From Verrucomicrobiota bacterium (GTDB lineage Bacteria; Verrucomicrobiota; Verrucomicrobiia; CAIQCK01): a stretch of 64,000 nucleotides of DNA. Positions within the stretch are counted from its first letter, which is position 1. Each line of letters opens with the position of its first letter. The notes beneath the pieces are model-generated. The model was not told where the DNA came from, did no database searches, and saw nothing but the letters and a program-made list of their open reading frames with translations. Location: positions 124,001-188,000 of the forward strand of contig JACRJX010000007.1 in NCBI GenBank assembly GCA_016235595.1, written 5' to 3'. The translations under genes and the position numbers were made by a program. Shown here piece after piece: positions 51,766 through 61,465 of the stretch.

Positions 51766-52986
51766 TTGAACATCAGTACGACAATGCAACCGCCCATCGA
51801 ACGCGAAAGCAGCCCGGCAGAAACCGGTGCGCTGGCGCGGCGTGCCGCGCTGGCGGAAGCCATCGTCAGCCGCAAGCACCGCTGGGGCGAATGGTTCGTC
51901 GAACGGGGCATCTTCATGGTGTCGCTGTCGGCGATCCTGATGATCTTCTTGATCTTCGTCTTCGTGGGCCGCGAGGCGCTGCCGGTGGCGATGGGGCGGA
52001 CCGACAATGCCCGTGTCCAGAAGCCCATCGCGGCCGATGAAATACCCAGGCTCGCGCCGGAGAAACTCGCCGCCTACATCGGCGTGACGGTCGCCGACCT
52101 GAAGACCTACGACGCCGACACCCTGCGCCAGCTCGTGGAACTCAAGGGCCAGGAACTGAAGGAAATCGCCAACCCCGACGCGCGCATCAACACCACCAGT
52201 TGGAGCTCTATGATCGAGCCTCGCCGATGGCACGGTTACGACAAGCCCGAATACATCTGGCAGCCAGTGAGCGAGATCCCGAAGTTCAACATCGTTCCGC
52301 TCATCATCGGCAGCCTCAAGGCAACGCTGGTGGCGCTCTTGCTTTCCGTGCCGCTCGGCATCGGCGCGGCCATCTACGTATCGCAACTCGCGCGGCCCGC
52401 GGTGCGCGAGGTCGTCAAGCCGGCCATCGAGTTGTTGTCGGGCATTCCGTCGGTGGTGCTCGGCTTCTTCGCTCTCATCGTGCTGGCCAGCGTATTGCAG
52501 ACGGTGTTCAGTTACGAATCGCGCCTCAATGCTTTCGTGGCCGGCGTCGCGCTTGGTCTGACCGTCGTTCCGATCGTCTTCACGATCTCCGAAGACGCGC
52601 TCAGCAGCGTGCCGAAATCCTATACACATGCCGCACTTGCGCTCGGCGCGTCGCCGTGGAAGGCGGCGTGGCAGGTGGTGTTGCCGGCGGCAGTGCCGGG
52701 CGTGTTTGCTGCGTGCGTGCTCGGTTTCGGCCGCGCCATCGGCGAGACCATGGTGGTGTTGATGGCCTCCGGCAACGCATCCATCGTGTCGGCCTCGATC
52801 TTCGATTCCTGCCGCACACTGACGGCTTCGATTGCAGCGGAACTGGCCGAGGTTGTTTTTGGAGGCGACCACTACCGCATCCTGTTCCTTCTCGGCACGC
52901 TGCTGTTTGCGGTGACGTTCCTGACGAACATCCTCGGCGACATGGTGGTGCACCGGTTGAAACTGAAACTGGAAGGGGGGCGCTGA
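51766..52986 (+). CDS. pstC: Phosphate ABC transporter permease PstC with extra periplasmic segment
   Basis: 406 residues from a TTG preceded by AGGAG; an ATG at 51784 is possible. It is about 90 residues longer than E. coli PstC. The first transmembrane segment (residues 46-70) is followed by an extra segment, roughly residues 75-175. This holds an AAYIGVTVADLKTYDADTLR block. The permease core starts near residue 179 (NIVPLIIGSLKATLVALLLS) and has the coupling loop AALALGASPWKAAWQVVLPA and GFGRAIGETMVVLM. It forms the channel with PstA and couples to PstB. Confidence 0.9.
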   Translation: MNISTTMQPPIERESSPAETGALARRAALAEAIVSRKHRWGEWFVERGIFMVSLSAILMIFLIFVFVGREALPVAMGRTDNARVQKPIAADEIPRLAPEKLAAYIGVTVADLKTYDADTLRQLVELKGQELKEIANPDARINTTSWSSMIEPRRWHGYDKPEYIWQPVSEIPKFNIVPLIIGSLKATLVALLLSVPLGIGAAIYVSQLARPAVREVVKPAIELLSGIPSVVLGFFALIVLASVLQTVFSYESRLNAFVAGVALGLTVVPIVFTISEDALSSVPKSYTHAALALGASPWKAAWQVVLPAAVPGVFAACVLGFGRAIGETMVVLMASGNASIVSASIFDSCRTLTASIAAELAEVVFGGDHYRILFLLGTLLFAVTFLTNILGDMVVHRLKLKLEGGR

Positions 52987-52991
52987 ACGCG

Positions 52992-53921
52992 ATGCCACTG
53001 CGACGCAGACAAATTGACTGGCACTCGCTGGTGTTCACCGGGGCGACCGGCTTGATGACGTTCTCCATCGTCGCGATGGTCGTGGTCATTCTCGGCAACA
53101 TCGTTTGGAATGGCGCCGCGCAGATGTCGCTGCGCTTCATTTTTGGCGGCACGAAGGAAGGCATGTTCGACGCGGCGACCGCCGGCGTCTTCCCGATGAT
53201 CTTCGGCACGGTGGCGTTGGTGGTGCTCATGACCCTCGGCGTCCTGCCGATCGGCGTCATCACTGCGATCTATCTCAGCGAATACGCGCGCACCACCAGC
53301 GCCGTTACGCGCGTCATTCGCGGCGCGATCAACAATCTTGCCGGCGTGCCGTCCATTGTGTTTGGCCTGTTCGGACTCGGCTTCTTCGTCCAGTTCGTCG
53401 GCGGCGGCATGGACAAGGTGTTTTGCGGCGGCCAGTTGACTTACGGCAAGCCCGCTCTGGTCTGGGCCGCTGCGACCATGGCGGTGCTGACGCTGCCGGT
53501 GGTGATTGTTGCGACCGAGGAGGCGCTGCGCGCGGTGCTGCCGGGCCTGCGCGAGGCGAGCATGGCGCTGGGCGCGACCAAGCTGGAGACGATCTTCAAG
53601 ATTGTGCTGCCGCAAGCCATGCCCGGCGTCATTACCGGCGCCATCCTGGCCGTCGGTCGCGGTGCGGGGGAGGTGGCGCCGATCATGTTCACCGGCGCGG
53701 CCTATTACCTCGCGCACTTGCCGACCCATCTCTCGGACCAATTCATGAATCTCGGTTATCACGTCTTCGTGCTTTCCACGCAGTCGCCAGACATCGAGCG
53801 CACCAAACCGATCCTGTTCGGCACGGTGCTGGTGTTGTTGGTACTGACGTTCTTGTTGAATTCCGCGGGCGTCGTCGTCCGCGCCAGGATTCGCGCTCGC
53901 GCGCGCCAAGCCCATGGATAA
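52992..53921 (+). CDS. pstA: Phosphate ABC transporter permease PstA
   Basis: 309 residues from ATG 52992; the long open frame upstream (from 52200) is out-of-frame overlap with pstC. The first membrane segment is [18 protein letters not shown]. The permease core includes [20 protein letters not shown] and the ATPase-coupling loop [23 protein letters not shown], then [17 protein letters not shown]. It pairs with PstC. The last 8 bp overlap pstB. Confidence 0.92.
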   Translation: MPLRRRQIDWHSLVFTGATGLMTFSIVAMVVVILGNIVWNGAAQMSLRFIFGGTKEGMFDAATAGVFPMIFGTVALVVLMTLGVLPIGVITAIYLSEYARTTSAVTRVIRGAINNLAGVPSIVFGLFGLGFFVQFVGGGMDKVFCGGQLTYGKPALVWAAATMAVLTLPVVIVATEEALRAVLPGLREASMALGATKLETIFKIVLPQAMPGVITGAILAVGRGAGEVAPIMFTGAAYYLAHLPTHLSDQFMNLGYHVFVLSTQSPDIERTKPILFGTVLVLLVLTFLLNSAGVVVRARIRARARQAHG

Positions 53922-54681
53922 ACCCAACGGCCAACCCATCATCCAGATCGACCGCCTGAATTTCTGGTATGGCGCCAAACAGGCGTTGTTTGACATCAGC
54001 CTCGGCATTGCGGCGAACCGCGCGACGGCATTCATCGGGCCCAGCGGCTGCGGCAAGAGCACATTGCTGCGTTGCCTCAACCGCATGAACGACCTCAATG
54101 ATGAGCAGCGGATCGAAGGGACGATTGTCATGCACGGCATGGACATCCGCGCGCCGGAGGTGGATGTCATCGAACTGCGCAAGCGAGTTGGCATGGTGTT
54201 CCAGAAATCGAATCCATTTCCGAAATCCATCTTCGAGAACGTCGCTTACGGCTTGCGCATCCAAGGCTCGAAGAAGAACCACTTGGAAGAGCGGGTCGAG
54301 GCCAGCCTGCGGCGGGCGGCGCTGTGGGAGGAAGTCAAGGACCGCCTGCACGACTCCGCTCTGGCTCTTTCCGGCGGCCAGCAACAGCGGCTTTGCATCG
54401 CTCGCGCCATCGCCGTGGAGCCGGACGTGGTGTTGATGGATGAGCCGTGCAGCGCGCTGGACCCGACGGCCACGGCGAAGATCGAGGAGTTGATCCAGGA
54501 TCTGAAGCGTTACTACACGATCATCATTGTCACCCACAACATGCAGCAGGCGACGCGGTGCAGTGACTTTACCGCGTTCTTCTACCTGGGACGGCTGGTG
54601 GAGTTCGATGCCACGAACAACATCTTCACCAACCCCGCCAAGAAACAGACCGAAGATTACATCACCGGAAGGTTTGGCTGA
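53914..54681 (+). CDS. pstB: Phosphate ABC transporter ATP-binding protein PstB
   Basis: 255 residues, the standard PstB length. The Walker A motif is GPSGCGKST at residues 42-50, the signature is LSGGQQQRL, Walker B is VVLMDEP and the switch histidine is in [15 protein letters not shown] after Walker A and the C-terminal [10 protein letters not shown] are PstB hallmarks. It hydrolyses ATP to drive phosphate import through PstCA. The start overlaps the end of pstA. Confidence 0.95.
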   Translation: MDKPNGQPIIQIDRLNFWYGAKQALFDISLGIAANRATAFIGPSGCGKSTLLRCLNRMNDLNDEQRIEGTIVMHGMDIRAPEVDVIELRKRVGMVFQKSNPFPKSIFENVAYGLRIQGSKKNHLEERVEASLRRAALWEEVKDRLHDSALALSGGQQQRLCIARAIAVEPDVVLMDEPCSALDPTATAKIEELIQDLKRYYTIIIVTHNMQQATRCSDFTAFFYLGRLVEFDATNNIFTNPAKKQTEDYITGRFG

Positions 54682-54683
54682 TT

Positions 54684-55415
54684 ATGGAACTGCACTTTGA
54701 TCAGGAACTTGCGCAGCTCAAGGAAAGGCTGCTGCTTATGTCCTCGCTGACGGAGCAAAGCGTCGCCCAATCGCTCAAGGCGTTGGTCCAGCGCGACAAT
54801 GTCCTGGCGAAAAAGGTGGATGCAGACGACGACGCCCTCGATCAGCTCCAGATGGAGATAGACGAGCGTTGCATCCGGTTGCTGGCGCTGCGCCAGCCGC
54901 TGGCGCGCGATCTGCGTCTCATCACGATGGCGATGAAGATTTCCACCGATCTTGAGCGCATCGGCGATCAGGCCACGAGCATCGCCCGCCGGGCGGCGGA
55001 ATTGAACAGCGCGCCGGAACTGAAACCGCTCGTGGACATCCCGCGCATGGCGGACATCTGCCAGGGCATGATTCGCGATGTGCTCGATGCGTTCGTCTAC
55101 GAGAAACCGGAACTGGCGAGGCAGGTCATTCAGCGCGATGAGGATGTGGACAGACTCAACAAGCAGGTTCAACGCGAGTTGACCAGCTTCATGATCGAGA
55201 ACCCCGCCACGATCACGTGCGCGCTGTTGCTGATGCGCATCGCGCGCAATTTGGAGCGGATCGGCGACCACGCTACCAACATTGCCGAGGACGTCGTTTA
55301 TCTCTACGAAGCGCGCGACATTCGCCACCAGCACGCGGTGGCCATGAATGCCACACCGCCAGCCTCCAAGTTCATAAGACTGCCATGGAAACACTCTTCA
55401 TCGCCGTTGTTGTGA
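54684..55415 (+). CDS. phoU: Phosphate transport regulator PhoU
   Basis: 243 residues, two three-helix repeats. The metal-binding-type motifs appear as LRLITMAMKISTDLERIGDQATSIARRA in the first repeat and LLMRIARNLERIGDHATNIAEDVVYL in the second. PhoU links the Pst transporter to PhoR and represses the regulon when phosphate is plentiful. It starts 2 bp after pstB and its end overlaps the PiT gene by 31 bp. Confidence 0.93.
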   Translation: MELHFDQELAQLKERLLLMSSLTEQSVAQSLKALVQRDNVLAKKVDADDDALDQLQMEIDERCIRLLALRQPLARDLRLITMAMKISTDLERIGDQATSIARRAAELNSAPELKPLVDIPRMADICQGMIRDVLDAFVYEKPELARQVIQRDEDVDRLNKQVQRELTSFMIENPATITCALLLMRIARNLERIGDHATNIAEDVVYLYEARDIRHQHAVAMNATPPASKFIRLPWKHSSSPLL

Positions 55416-56389
55416 TTGCGCTGGTGTTCGAATACACCAACGGCTTTCACGACGCCGCCAACGCCATCGCCACTTCCATTGCCACACGCGCGCTGCGCCC
55501 GTGGCAGGCGCTCTTGATGGCGGGCGTGTTGAACGTCGGCGGCGCGTTGCTCTCCACCTCCGTCGCCGCCACGGTCGCGAAAGGCATCGTGGATTCCAAC
55601 GTTGTGACGCTGCAAACGGTGCTGGCGGCGCTGATCGGCGCGATCACATGGAACCTGCTGACGTGGTATTACGGCATTCCCTCCAGTTCGTCGCACTGCC
55701 TGATTGGCGGGATTGTTGGCTCGACGCTGGCAACCTCGGGCACCGGTGTCCAGTGGATGAAGATTCTGGAGAAAGTCGTTGTGCCCATGATTGTGTCGCC
55801 GCTGATCGGGTTCGTCGTGGGCATCCTGCTGACGGTGGCGCTGGCTTGGACCTTCCGACGTTCCCCCTACGGCAAGGTCAACCACTGGTTCAAATACATT
55901 CAAACAGCGTCGGCAGCCTTGATGGCGCTTTCACACGGCCAGAACGACGCGCAGAAGACGATGGGCATCATCCTGCTCGCGCTTGTGGCGGCGGGGCATC
56001 TCCCCGCGACTGCCGATGTGCCACTTTGGGTGAAGCTTTCTTGCGCGATCGTCATGGGGCTCGGCACGTTGGCCGGTGGCAAGCGCATCATCAAGACCAT
56101 GGGTATGAAGATCGCCCAACTGCGTCCTGTGGATGGTTTTGCGGCGGAAACGGCTGCCTCCGCTGTGTTGCTGGCGACGGGCCACCTCGGCTTTCCGGTC
56201 TCTACAACGCATGTCATTACCGCGTCCATCATGGGTGTCGGCGCGACCCATCGTATCAAAGCCGTCCGCTGGGGCATCACGCGCTCCATCGTTATCGCGT
56301 GGGTATTGACATTGCCTGCTTCGGCGCTGATCGGCGGAAGTGTCGCCTATCTTTTCAAGGTGTTGGTCCGCGCCGGCCTGATGCATTGA
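55385..56389 (+). CDS. pit: PiT-family inorganic phosphate transporter
   Basis: 334 residues from ATG 55385 inside the end of phoU. The two PiT signature repeats are GFHDAANAIATSIATRAL at the N-terminus and SHGQNDAQKTMGIILLAL in the second half. The SSSSHCLIGGIVGS and VSTTHVITASIMGVG segments complete the inverted repeat. It imports phosphate by proton or sodium symport with lower affinity than Pst. The overlap with phoU is strong evidence for co-translation, joining high- and low-affinity uptake in one locus. Confidence 0.92.
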   Translation: METLFIAVVVIALVFEYTNGFHDAANAIATSIATRALRPWQALLMAGVLNVGGALLSTSVAATVAKGIVDSNVVTLQTVLAALIGAITWNLLTWYYGIPSSSSHCLIGGIVGSTLATSGTGVQWMKILEKVVVPMIVSPLIGFVVGILLTVALAWTFRRSPYGKVNHWFKYIQTASAALMALSHGQNDAQKTMGIILLALVAAGHLPATADVPLWVKLSCAIVMGLGTLAGGKRIIKTMGMKIAQLRPVDGFAAETAASAVLLATGHLGFPVSTTHVITASIMGVGATHRIKAVRWGITRSIVIAWVLTLPASALIGGSVAYLFKVLVRAGLMH

Positions 56390-56459
56390 CGGCCCGCAGG
56401 CAACAGCGTGCTTGCCCTGTCGTTGAGGGGTGATTAAAGTGCGGCTCGTGCCTGCAAGA

Positions 56460-57383
56460 ATGATAAATATTTCGCTGGTGTGCTGGCTGGTGGCGGCCTG
56501 CGTGTCGGCGCAGACCATCCAGCAGCTTCAACAGCGGCTGGGCATGGGCAAAGCGGCGTCGGCCACGCCAGGCGCGCCCGCCGGTCGTGGCACGGACGTT
56601 CTGTTGGTGGAAAAGCCGTGGGAGCAGATCACCGACCGACAACTGTTCGACCACGGGAAGATCGCGCTGGGTCAGAACCCGTCCAAGTGGCATCACGCCG
56701 AGACGGAGCACTTCGTCATTCACTTTCACAAGCGCATTGATGCGCAGAAGGTGGCGCGACAGGCGGAGTTCTACTACGAGCAGGTGAAGAAGGACCTGAT
56801 GGTCGAGAAGGACCGTTTCGACCGCAAGAGCCACATCTTCCTGTTCGAGAAGGACGAGGAGTGGCACCAGTTCGTTGCCGAGGCCAAGTTCATGGAATGG
56901 TCCGCAGGCGTCGCTTATCGCAGCGAGCTTTATTTCCTGAGCCGGAGGGATTCGGGCGATTTTGCCGCCAGTACGCTGGCGCACGAAATGACGCACTGCG
57001 TTTTCTACCGCTTCGTGCCCAAGCGTATCCCGATGTGGTTGAATGAGGGTTTTTCCGAATTCGAGAGCGGCAACGCCTACGCGAAGTTCAAGGGCATCGG
57101 CGGTGGCAATCGCGGCAGCGGGCGCGGCGGCGCGGCGGACTATCCGCTGCAGAAACTGCTTGCGACCAAGGAGTATCCAAAGGACCAACAGGACGTGCAT
57201 GAGTTCTACCGCACCAGCGAGCGGCTCGTGCGGTTCTTGATGACAAAGCTGGACCGGAACCGTTTTGTGCCGCTGGTGATGAAACTGGCCGACGGCGCCA
57301 GTCTGGAGAGCGCGGTACTCGCAATCTATCCCGACAAGTTCAAGAGCTTCGACGAGTTTGTGAAGCGCTACGAGAAGTCCTAG
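56460..57383 (+). CDS. Secreted gluzincin-type metalloprotease (peptidase MA-like)
   Basis: 307 residues from ATG 56460; an open frame from 56430 is less likely. A signal peptide ends near VSAQT. The zinc motif HEMTH begins at His175 (LAHEMTHCVFYRF), and the third ligand is Glu196 in WLNEGFSEFESG, 20 residues on, as in gluzincins of the peptidase MA type. A Gly-rich loop follows (GIGGGNRGSGRGG). The domain also contains HFVIHFHKR, typical of DUF1570-like proteins of planctomycetes and verrucomicrobia. Its substrate is unknown. It lies 6 bp upstream of holA in the same direction. Confidence 0.82.
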   Translation: MINISLVCWLVAACVSAQTIQQLQQRLGMGKAASATPGAPAGRGTDVLLVEKPWEQITDRQLFDHGKIALGQNPSKWHHAETEHFVIHFHKRIDAQKVARQAEFYYEQVKKDLMVEKDRFDRKSHIFLFEKDEEWHQFVAEAKFMEWSAGVAYRSELYFLSRRDSGDFAASTLAHEMTHCVFYRFVPKRIPMWLNEGFSEFESGNAYAKFKGIGGGNRGSGRGGAADYPLQKLLATKEYPKDQQDVHEFYRTSERLVRFLMTKLDRNRFVPLVMKLADGASLESAVLAIYPDKFKSFDEFVKRYEKS

Positions 57384-57389
57384 ACAACC

Positions 57390-58496
57390 ATGGCAGCCAA
57401 TCTCTATCTCGTCTGCGGCAGCGAGGAGTATCTCGTCAAGGAGAACGCCCGCAAGTTGGTGAAGAAGCTCACGCCGGAAGGTGGCTCGGAGTTCTCGGTC
57501 GACATCGTGGACGGCAATGTTACCCGGGCCGACGAAGCGGTGAAGGCCGTTTACCGCGTGCTGGAGGCGGTCAACACGATGGGCTTCTTCTCCAGCAAGA
57601 AACTCATCTGGCTCAAAGATGCCAACTTCTTCGGCACCGACAAAACTTCCGCTGCCGCCGCCGTCACCGAGGCCGCCGCTGAACTGGCTGGCGTCCTGAA
57701 GAAAGGTTTGCCCGCCGACGTGACGCTCATTGTCAGCGCCGGCGAGATGGACAAGCGCCGCGCGTTCTACCTCGCGTGCGACAAGCTCGGCGAAGTTGTT
57801 GTCTCGGATGCGATTGATCCATCGAAGGACCGGCAGTGGGAGGGCAAAGTCACCGATTTCATCACGGCGCACGCCCGGTCGCTCGGCAAGAACGTCAGTC
57901 GCCCGGCCGTTGCGCAGGTCATCGAACTCAACGGCGCCAATCTCCGCCAGATCGAGACTGAACTGGAGAAGATCGCCGCCTATGTCGGCGACCGCGACAC
58001 CATTGAGCTTGCGGACGTGCGCGCCGTCGGCAGCGCCTCGCGTGAGGCCATTGCGTGGGACCTCAACGACGCCGTCGGTGAGCGCCAACTCGGCAAGGCG
58101 TTGCGGCTGCTCGACCGGCTCCTGTTCCAGGGCGAGGAAGTCATTGGACTGCTTTTTGCCGTGGCGTCGCGCGTGCGGCAGTTGCTGGTCCTGCGGGAAC
58201 TGGTGGACCGCAAACTGCTGCGGCCCGGCGGCGAATACATGCAGCTCAAGGGTCAGCTTGAGCGGCTGCCGGCCGGCGTCCGCGACGAGTTGCCGGCCGA
58301 CCGGAAGTTGAATCCGCTGTTGCAGCATCCCTTCCCGGTTTTCAAGACACTTCAGCAAACCAGCAACTACACACGCCCGCAATTGATCCGCGTGATGCAG
58401 TGGCTGTTGGAAACCAACCAGCAACTTGTCACCAGCAGCCTGCCTGATCGGCTGGCGATGGAGGAATTGCTCGCCCGAATCATTACCGTCAAATGA
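57390..58496 (+). CDS. holA: DNA polymerase III subunit delta (HolA)
   Basis: 368 residues of the usual HolA length. The N-terminal NLYLVCGSEEYLVKENAR is the start of the RecA-like fold, and FFSSKKLIWLKDANFF and LPADVTLIVSAGEMDKRRA follow. The middle has LNGANLRQIETELEKIAAYV and the C-terminal collar domain GEEVIGLLFAVASRVRQLL. It opens the beta clamp during loading. The stop overlaps the start of the next gene by 4 bp (ATGA), so translation is coupled. Confidence 0.9.
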   Translation: MAANLYLVCGSEEYLVKENARKLVKKLTPEGGSEFSVDIVDGNVTRADEAVKAVYRVLEAVNTMGFFSSKKLIWLKDANFFGTDKTSAAAAVTEAAAELAGVLKKGLPADVTLIVSAGEMDKRRAFYLACDKLGEVVVSDAIDPSKDRQWEGKVTDFITAHARSLGKNVSRPAVAQVIELNGANLRQIETELEKIAAYVGDRDTIELADVRAVGSASREAIAWDLNDAVGERQLGKALRLLDRLLFQGEEVIGLLFAVASRVRQLLVLRELVDRKLLRPGGEYMQLKGQLERLPAGVRDELPADRKLNPLLQHPFPVFKTLQQTSNYTRPQLIRVMQWLLETNQQLVTSSLPDRLAMEELLARIITVK

Positions 58497-59356
58497 ACCG
58501 TTGTCGAATCACCTCCGTATTGGCATTCGTCCTGGCCTGCGCCGCTGCTGTGGCGCAGGAGAGCTACCTTTGGTCGTTCGACCGCGATCCCGTCGGCCGG
58601 GTGCCGTCTTACCTGCTCGCCGACACGAACTGGGTGGTGGCGGTGGACAGCGGCGCGCCGACGCAACCGAACGTCCTGACGGCGAGCGCCGAGGGTTGCA
58701 CCAACGCGCTCGGCTCCGTCTGCTCCGTGCAGGAGTTCAAACTCGAACACGGCCGTCTCTGGACGCGGCTCAATGTTTTCTCAGGCGCGGCGGGCCTGGT
58801 GTTCCGGATGCGCGCCGCCGATAATTTCGACGTGCTGATGGTGGCGCCGGACAGCAGCCGGCTGCAGCTGATGGCAGTGCGCAACGGCGTGCCGCAGGAG
58901 TTGGCCAGCAGTGCGTTGAAGACGGCGTTCGGTCGTTGGCATCGGATGGGCGTCGAACTTGATGGCCGCACCATCGGCTGCTACTTCGACGGCGAGCTGC
59001 GCATGACCGCTGCCGAGGATCCCATGAGCGCCGGCAAGGGTACCATCGGCATGATTGTCGCCGGCGGCGGCCGGGTGCACTTTGACGACCTGAATGTGGA
59101 CGTGACCACCGCCGCCGAGCCGGCGCGCCGGGGCGAAACCGTTGTACAGGTGTTTCTGGTTGGCGACCGGATTTCCATCGGCGATCACATCGTCACTTTG
59201 CCCCAACTGACGGAACGTTTGGGGCAACGGTTCGACAGCACTCAGCGCCTGCTGTTGCTGGTGGATCGGAACATGGCCTACGAGCGCGTCGAACAGATTC
59301 TGAAAGCCGCCGTCACCATCGGTTTTGAGAAGATCTCGATCGAGCTGCGCAAGTAG
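58493..59356 (+). CDS. Secreted protein with laminin-G-like domain and ExbD/TolR-like C-terminus
   Basis: 287 residues with a signal peptide ending near AVAQES. Residues about 30-205 form a concanavalin/LamG-like beta-sandwich (LWTRLNVFSGAAGLVFRMRA, GRWHRMGVELDGRTIGCYFD, VHFDDLNVDV). The last 70 residues match the periplasmic ExbD/TolR pattern: VVQVFLVGDRISIGDHIVTL, LLLLVDRNMAYERVEQILKA and AVTIGFEKISIEL. The usual N-terminal membrane anchor of ExbD is absent. The start overlaps the holA stop. I do not know a described protein with this arrangement. Confidence 0.72.
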   Translation: MNRCRITSVLAFVLACAAAVAQESYLWSFDRDPVGRVPSYLLADTNWVVAVDSGAPTQPNVLTASAEGCTNALGSVCSVQEFKLEHGRLWTRLNVFSGAAGLVFRMRAADNFDVLMVAPDSSRLQLMAVRNGVPQELASSALKTAFGRWHRMGVELDGRTIGCYFDGELRMTAAEDPMSAGKGTIGMIVAGGGRVHFDDLNVDVTTAAEPARRGETVVQVFLVGDRISIGDHIVTLPQLTERLGQRFDSTQRLLLLVDRNMAYERVEQILKAAVTIGFEKISIELRK

Positions 59357-59504
59357 CGCAATTCGATACTGCGGTTGACGGCGCGAGTGGCCGGGGACAA
59401 AGCGTTGCAGAAGACGATGGCGGAGGTGATGAAGAAGGTGCCTGATGTTGAGACCTGCCACCCAAACCATGAATATCGTATCTGTAACACATCGGTGCGC
59501 GCTG

Positions 59505-59821
59505 ATGCGGAGTTGGTGGTGGTGCATTATGTGCGGGTGTGCGCTCGTAATTGGGTGTTCCAAACAGCCTCCCCAGTCGGATGATGCAATTGTGGCCGAC
59601 TCTGTGCCGGCGGGCGCAACGAAGCCAGCGCTTTTACCGGACCGCACGAGCTCTTGCATATCTTGCTCAATGCCGGCCACAATGGTGCATACCGTGACGA
59701 GGAAGGGCTGTCGTTTATGCTGTTTTCTGGTCCTACGAGGTGTCAGAACGATCTTTACGATACAAAACGGATATCTCTTAAACAAGCCGGAGCCATACTG
59801 ACGGGACGGTTCGGACAATGA
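59505..59821 (+). pseudogene. Probably frameshifted lipoprotein gene
   Basis: ATG 59505 begins a signal with a lipobox (CGCALVIGC) and reads on to about 59640 (VADSVPAGATKPA). There the sensible protein continues in the -1 frame, from FTGPHELLHILLNAGHNGAY to ISLKQAGAILTGRFGQ. That frame stops at 59819-59821 and overlaps the next ATG (ATGA), as a normal operon junction would. The change falls at a run of four T. It may be a sequencing error, a real inactivating indel or a programmed shift. No family is recognised. Confidence 0.6.
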
Positions 59822-60708
59822 GAACTCTAGCGCTATTTTCCGTAGGAGTCTGGTTGCTCGCACAGCCGGATGTTGCTACACCGCAATCGGTTGAGGAAGT
59901 TGCTCGACAGCTTCGGACGACGATGAGGGGAACAGAAGGTGCGCCTCGCGCGATAGTGGCGGAAATCAACGCAGCAACGCCCGAACTGAGACAGACCATG
60001 ATGGTTGCCATTCATCAAATCGTCGAGGATGCATTCAAGACTACACAACCTCGGTCTGAGCAAGATAGCGATTTCATCGGCGGATTTGCTAGTGTTCTTG
60101 ATTATCTTTCAGACGAGAAGTCAATCCTTGAGCTATACGGTTCACGCCTGACCCAGATCGACTATGGTCCTGAACCATTTGTTCTCATGGCCATGGCCAA
60201 GTGCCACGACCCACAGGCTGTGCAGGCAATGGCTGATCTTGCCCGTCTTCGGTTGAAGCAGATAAGGGAATTATTGCCTCAATGGCAGGCGATGCTTTCT
60301 GGCACCGACAAGGAGAAACGCGCTGTAGAAGACATGAGAATCAGTGCGACCTTTGCCCTCATGGGGTTGGCGATGAGCGTGAATGCTTCTGGCAAAGCTC
60401 TTGCCCGGGAGTTCCGCGATGAACTCATCAGACTGTTTGAGGGTTCTCCATATCAAAAATATGTAATATCCAGTCTCGCCGAAAGGCTTGATCCACTTTT
60501 GCGTGAGACAGGTCGATCTGGTCGTTCGGCCGGTGTCGTTTCACGGCCCTTGCCCAAGCAGCCCCAACAATCGAAGTCTGTGACGACAACGCCGGTGTCA
60601 GTGTCGGACCAAACACGAGGTGCGAGTAAGATCGGGATGGCGATTGCTGCTGTTGTTGCGGGAGTGGTTATTGTCGGATTCCTCATCCGGTTTTTGCGAA
60701 AAACATGA
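59818..60708 (+). CDS. Secreted protein with C-terminal membrane anchor, unknown function
   Basis: 296 residues. A short signal-like N-terminus (TLALFSVGVWLLAQP) is followed by helical repeats of HEAT-like character (EINAATPELRQTMMVAIHQI, PFVLMAMAKCHDPQAVQAMA). A linker rich in Pro, Gln and Ser follows. The C-terminus is a single hydrophobic anchor (IGMAIAAVVAGVVIVGFLI) ending FLRKT. Codon use is less GC-rich than in the flanking genes. The ATG overlaps the end of the disrupted lipoprotein frame, which suggests they formed a pair. Confidence 0.68.
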   Translation: MRTLALFSVGVWLLAQPDVATPQSVEEVARQLRTTMRGTEGAPRAIVAEINAATPELRQTMMVAIHQIVEDAFKTTQPRSEQDSDFIGGFASVLDYLSDEKSILELYGSRLTQIDYGPEPFVLMAMAKCHDPQAVQAMADLARLRLKQIRELLPQWQAMLSGTDKEKRAVEDMRISATFALMGLAMSVNASGKALAREFRDELIRLFEGSPYQKYVISSLAERLDPLLRETGRSGRSAGVVSRPLPKQPQQSKSVTTTPVSVSDQTRGASKIGMAIAAVVAGVVIVGFLIRFLRKT

Positions 60709-60910
60709 CGAGTCCTTGAGATCGCATCTGGGGCGCGGACGCTTTGATCATGTGGTCGGAGGATTGTCCGGAGGGCCAGTGGGCTTTGCACCTCGTCATC
60801 TGGAACGTGGACACCCCATTGCGGTCGATGCGTGTGCCATTTGACTTATGGCCGCTGGTGTCTGAAGGTAGCCTTGAAATGGAATTCGAAAACAACCAAC
60901 GGAGGCGATA

Positions 60911-61405
60911 ATGATCAGCAGCAAAATCGAGAAGGCGATCAACAAACAGATCAATCACGAGTTCAACACTTCCTACACTTACCTGGCGATTGCCGCTTGG
61001 TTTGCCAGCAAGAATCTGGCGGGTTTTGCAAACTGGATGCAGGTGCAGCGCACGGAGGAGCTAACCCACGCGGCCAAGCTGTTCGACTTCCTTGTGGATC
61101 GCGGCGGCCGGGTGGAACTCGAAGCCGTCGGCAAACCGAAGGGCGATTACGGTTCGCCCAAGGACGCGATCGCGGCGGCGTTGAAGCTGGAGCAGGCTAC
61201 GACTGCGCTCATCAATAAACTCTTCGATCTTGCTGCAGAGGAAAAGGACTACGCGACGCAGGGCTGCCTGCAATGGTTCGTGGACGAGCAGGTTGAAGAA
61301 GAGAAGAACGTCAGCGACATTCTCGCCAAGTTGGAAATGGCCGGCGACAGCAAAGGCACACTGCTGATGCTCGATCACCAGCTTGCCAAGCGCGGTAAGT
61401 CCTGA
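60911..61405 (+). CDS. ftnA: Ferritin
   Basis: 164 residues of the bacterial FtnA type. All ferroxidase ligands are present in canonical positions: Glu17, Glu50, His53, Glu94 and Gln127 (NHEF, EELTHA, KLEQA, DEQVEEEK). It oxidises Fe(II) and stores iron in a 24-mer shell in the cytoplasm. A ribosome-binding site GGAGG precedes the ATG. It stands alone between the anchor protein and the convergent chorismate synthase gene. Confidence 0.93.
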   Translation: MISSKIEKAINKQINHEFNTSYTYLAIAAWFASKNLAGFANWMQVQRTEELTHAAKLFDFLVDRGGRVELEAVGKPKGDYGSPKDAIAAALKLEQATTALINKLFDLAAEEKDYATQGCLQWFVDEQVEEEKNVSDILAKLEMAGDSKGTLLMLDHQLAKRGKS

Positions 61406-61465
61406 CGCGATTCTCTCTTCCTGCGCGGCATTGGCGACGGATCGTCTCTGGTAGAAGACGGCGCG

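Noticed and set aside
52200..52991. Extension of the pstA frame upstream to 52200
   Set aside because: It overlaps pstC out of frame; the PstA family starts at the ATG at 52992.
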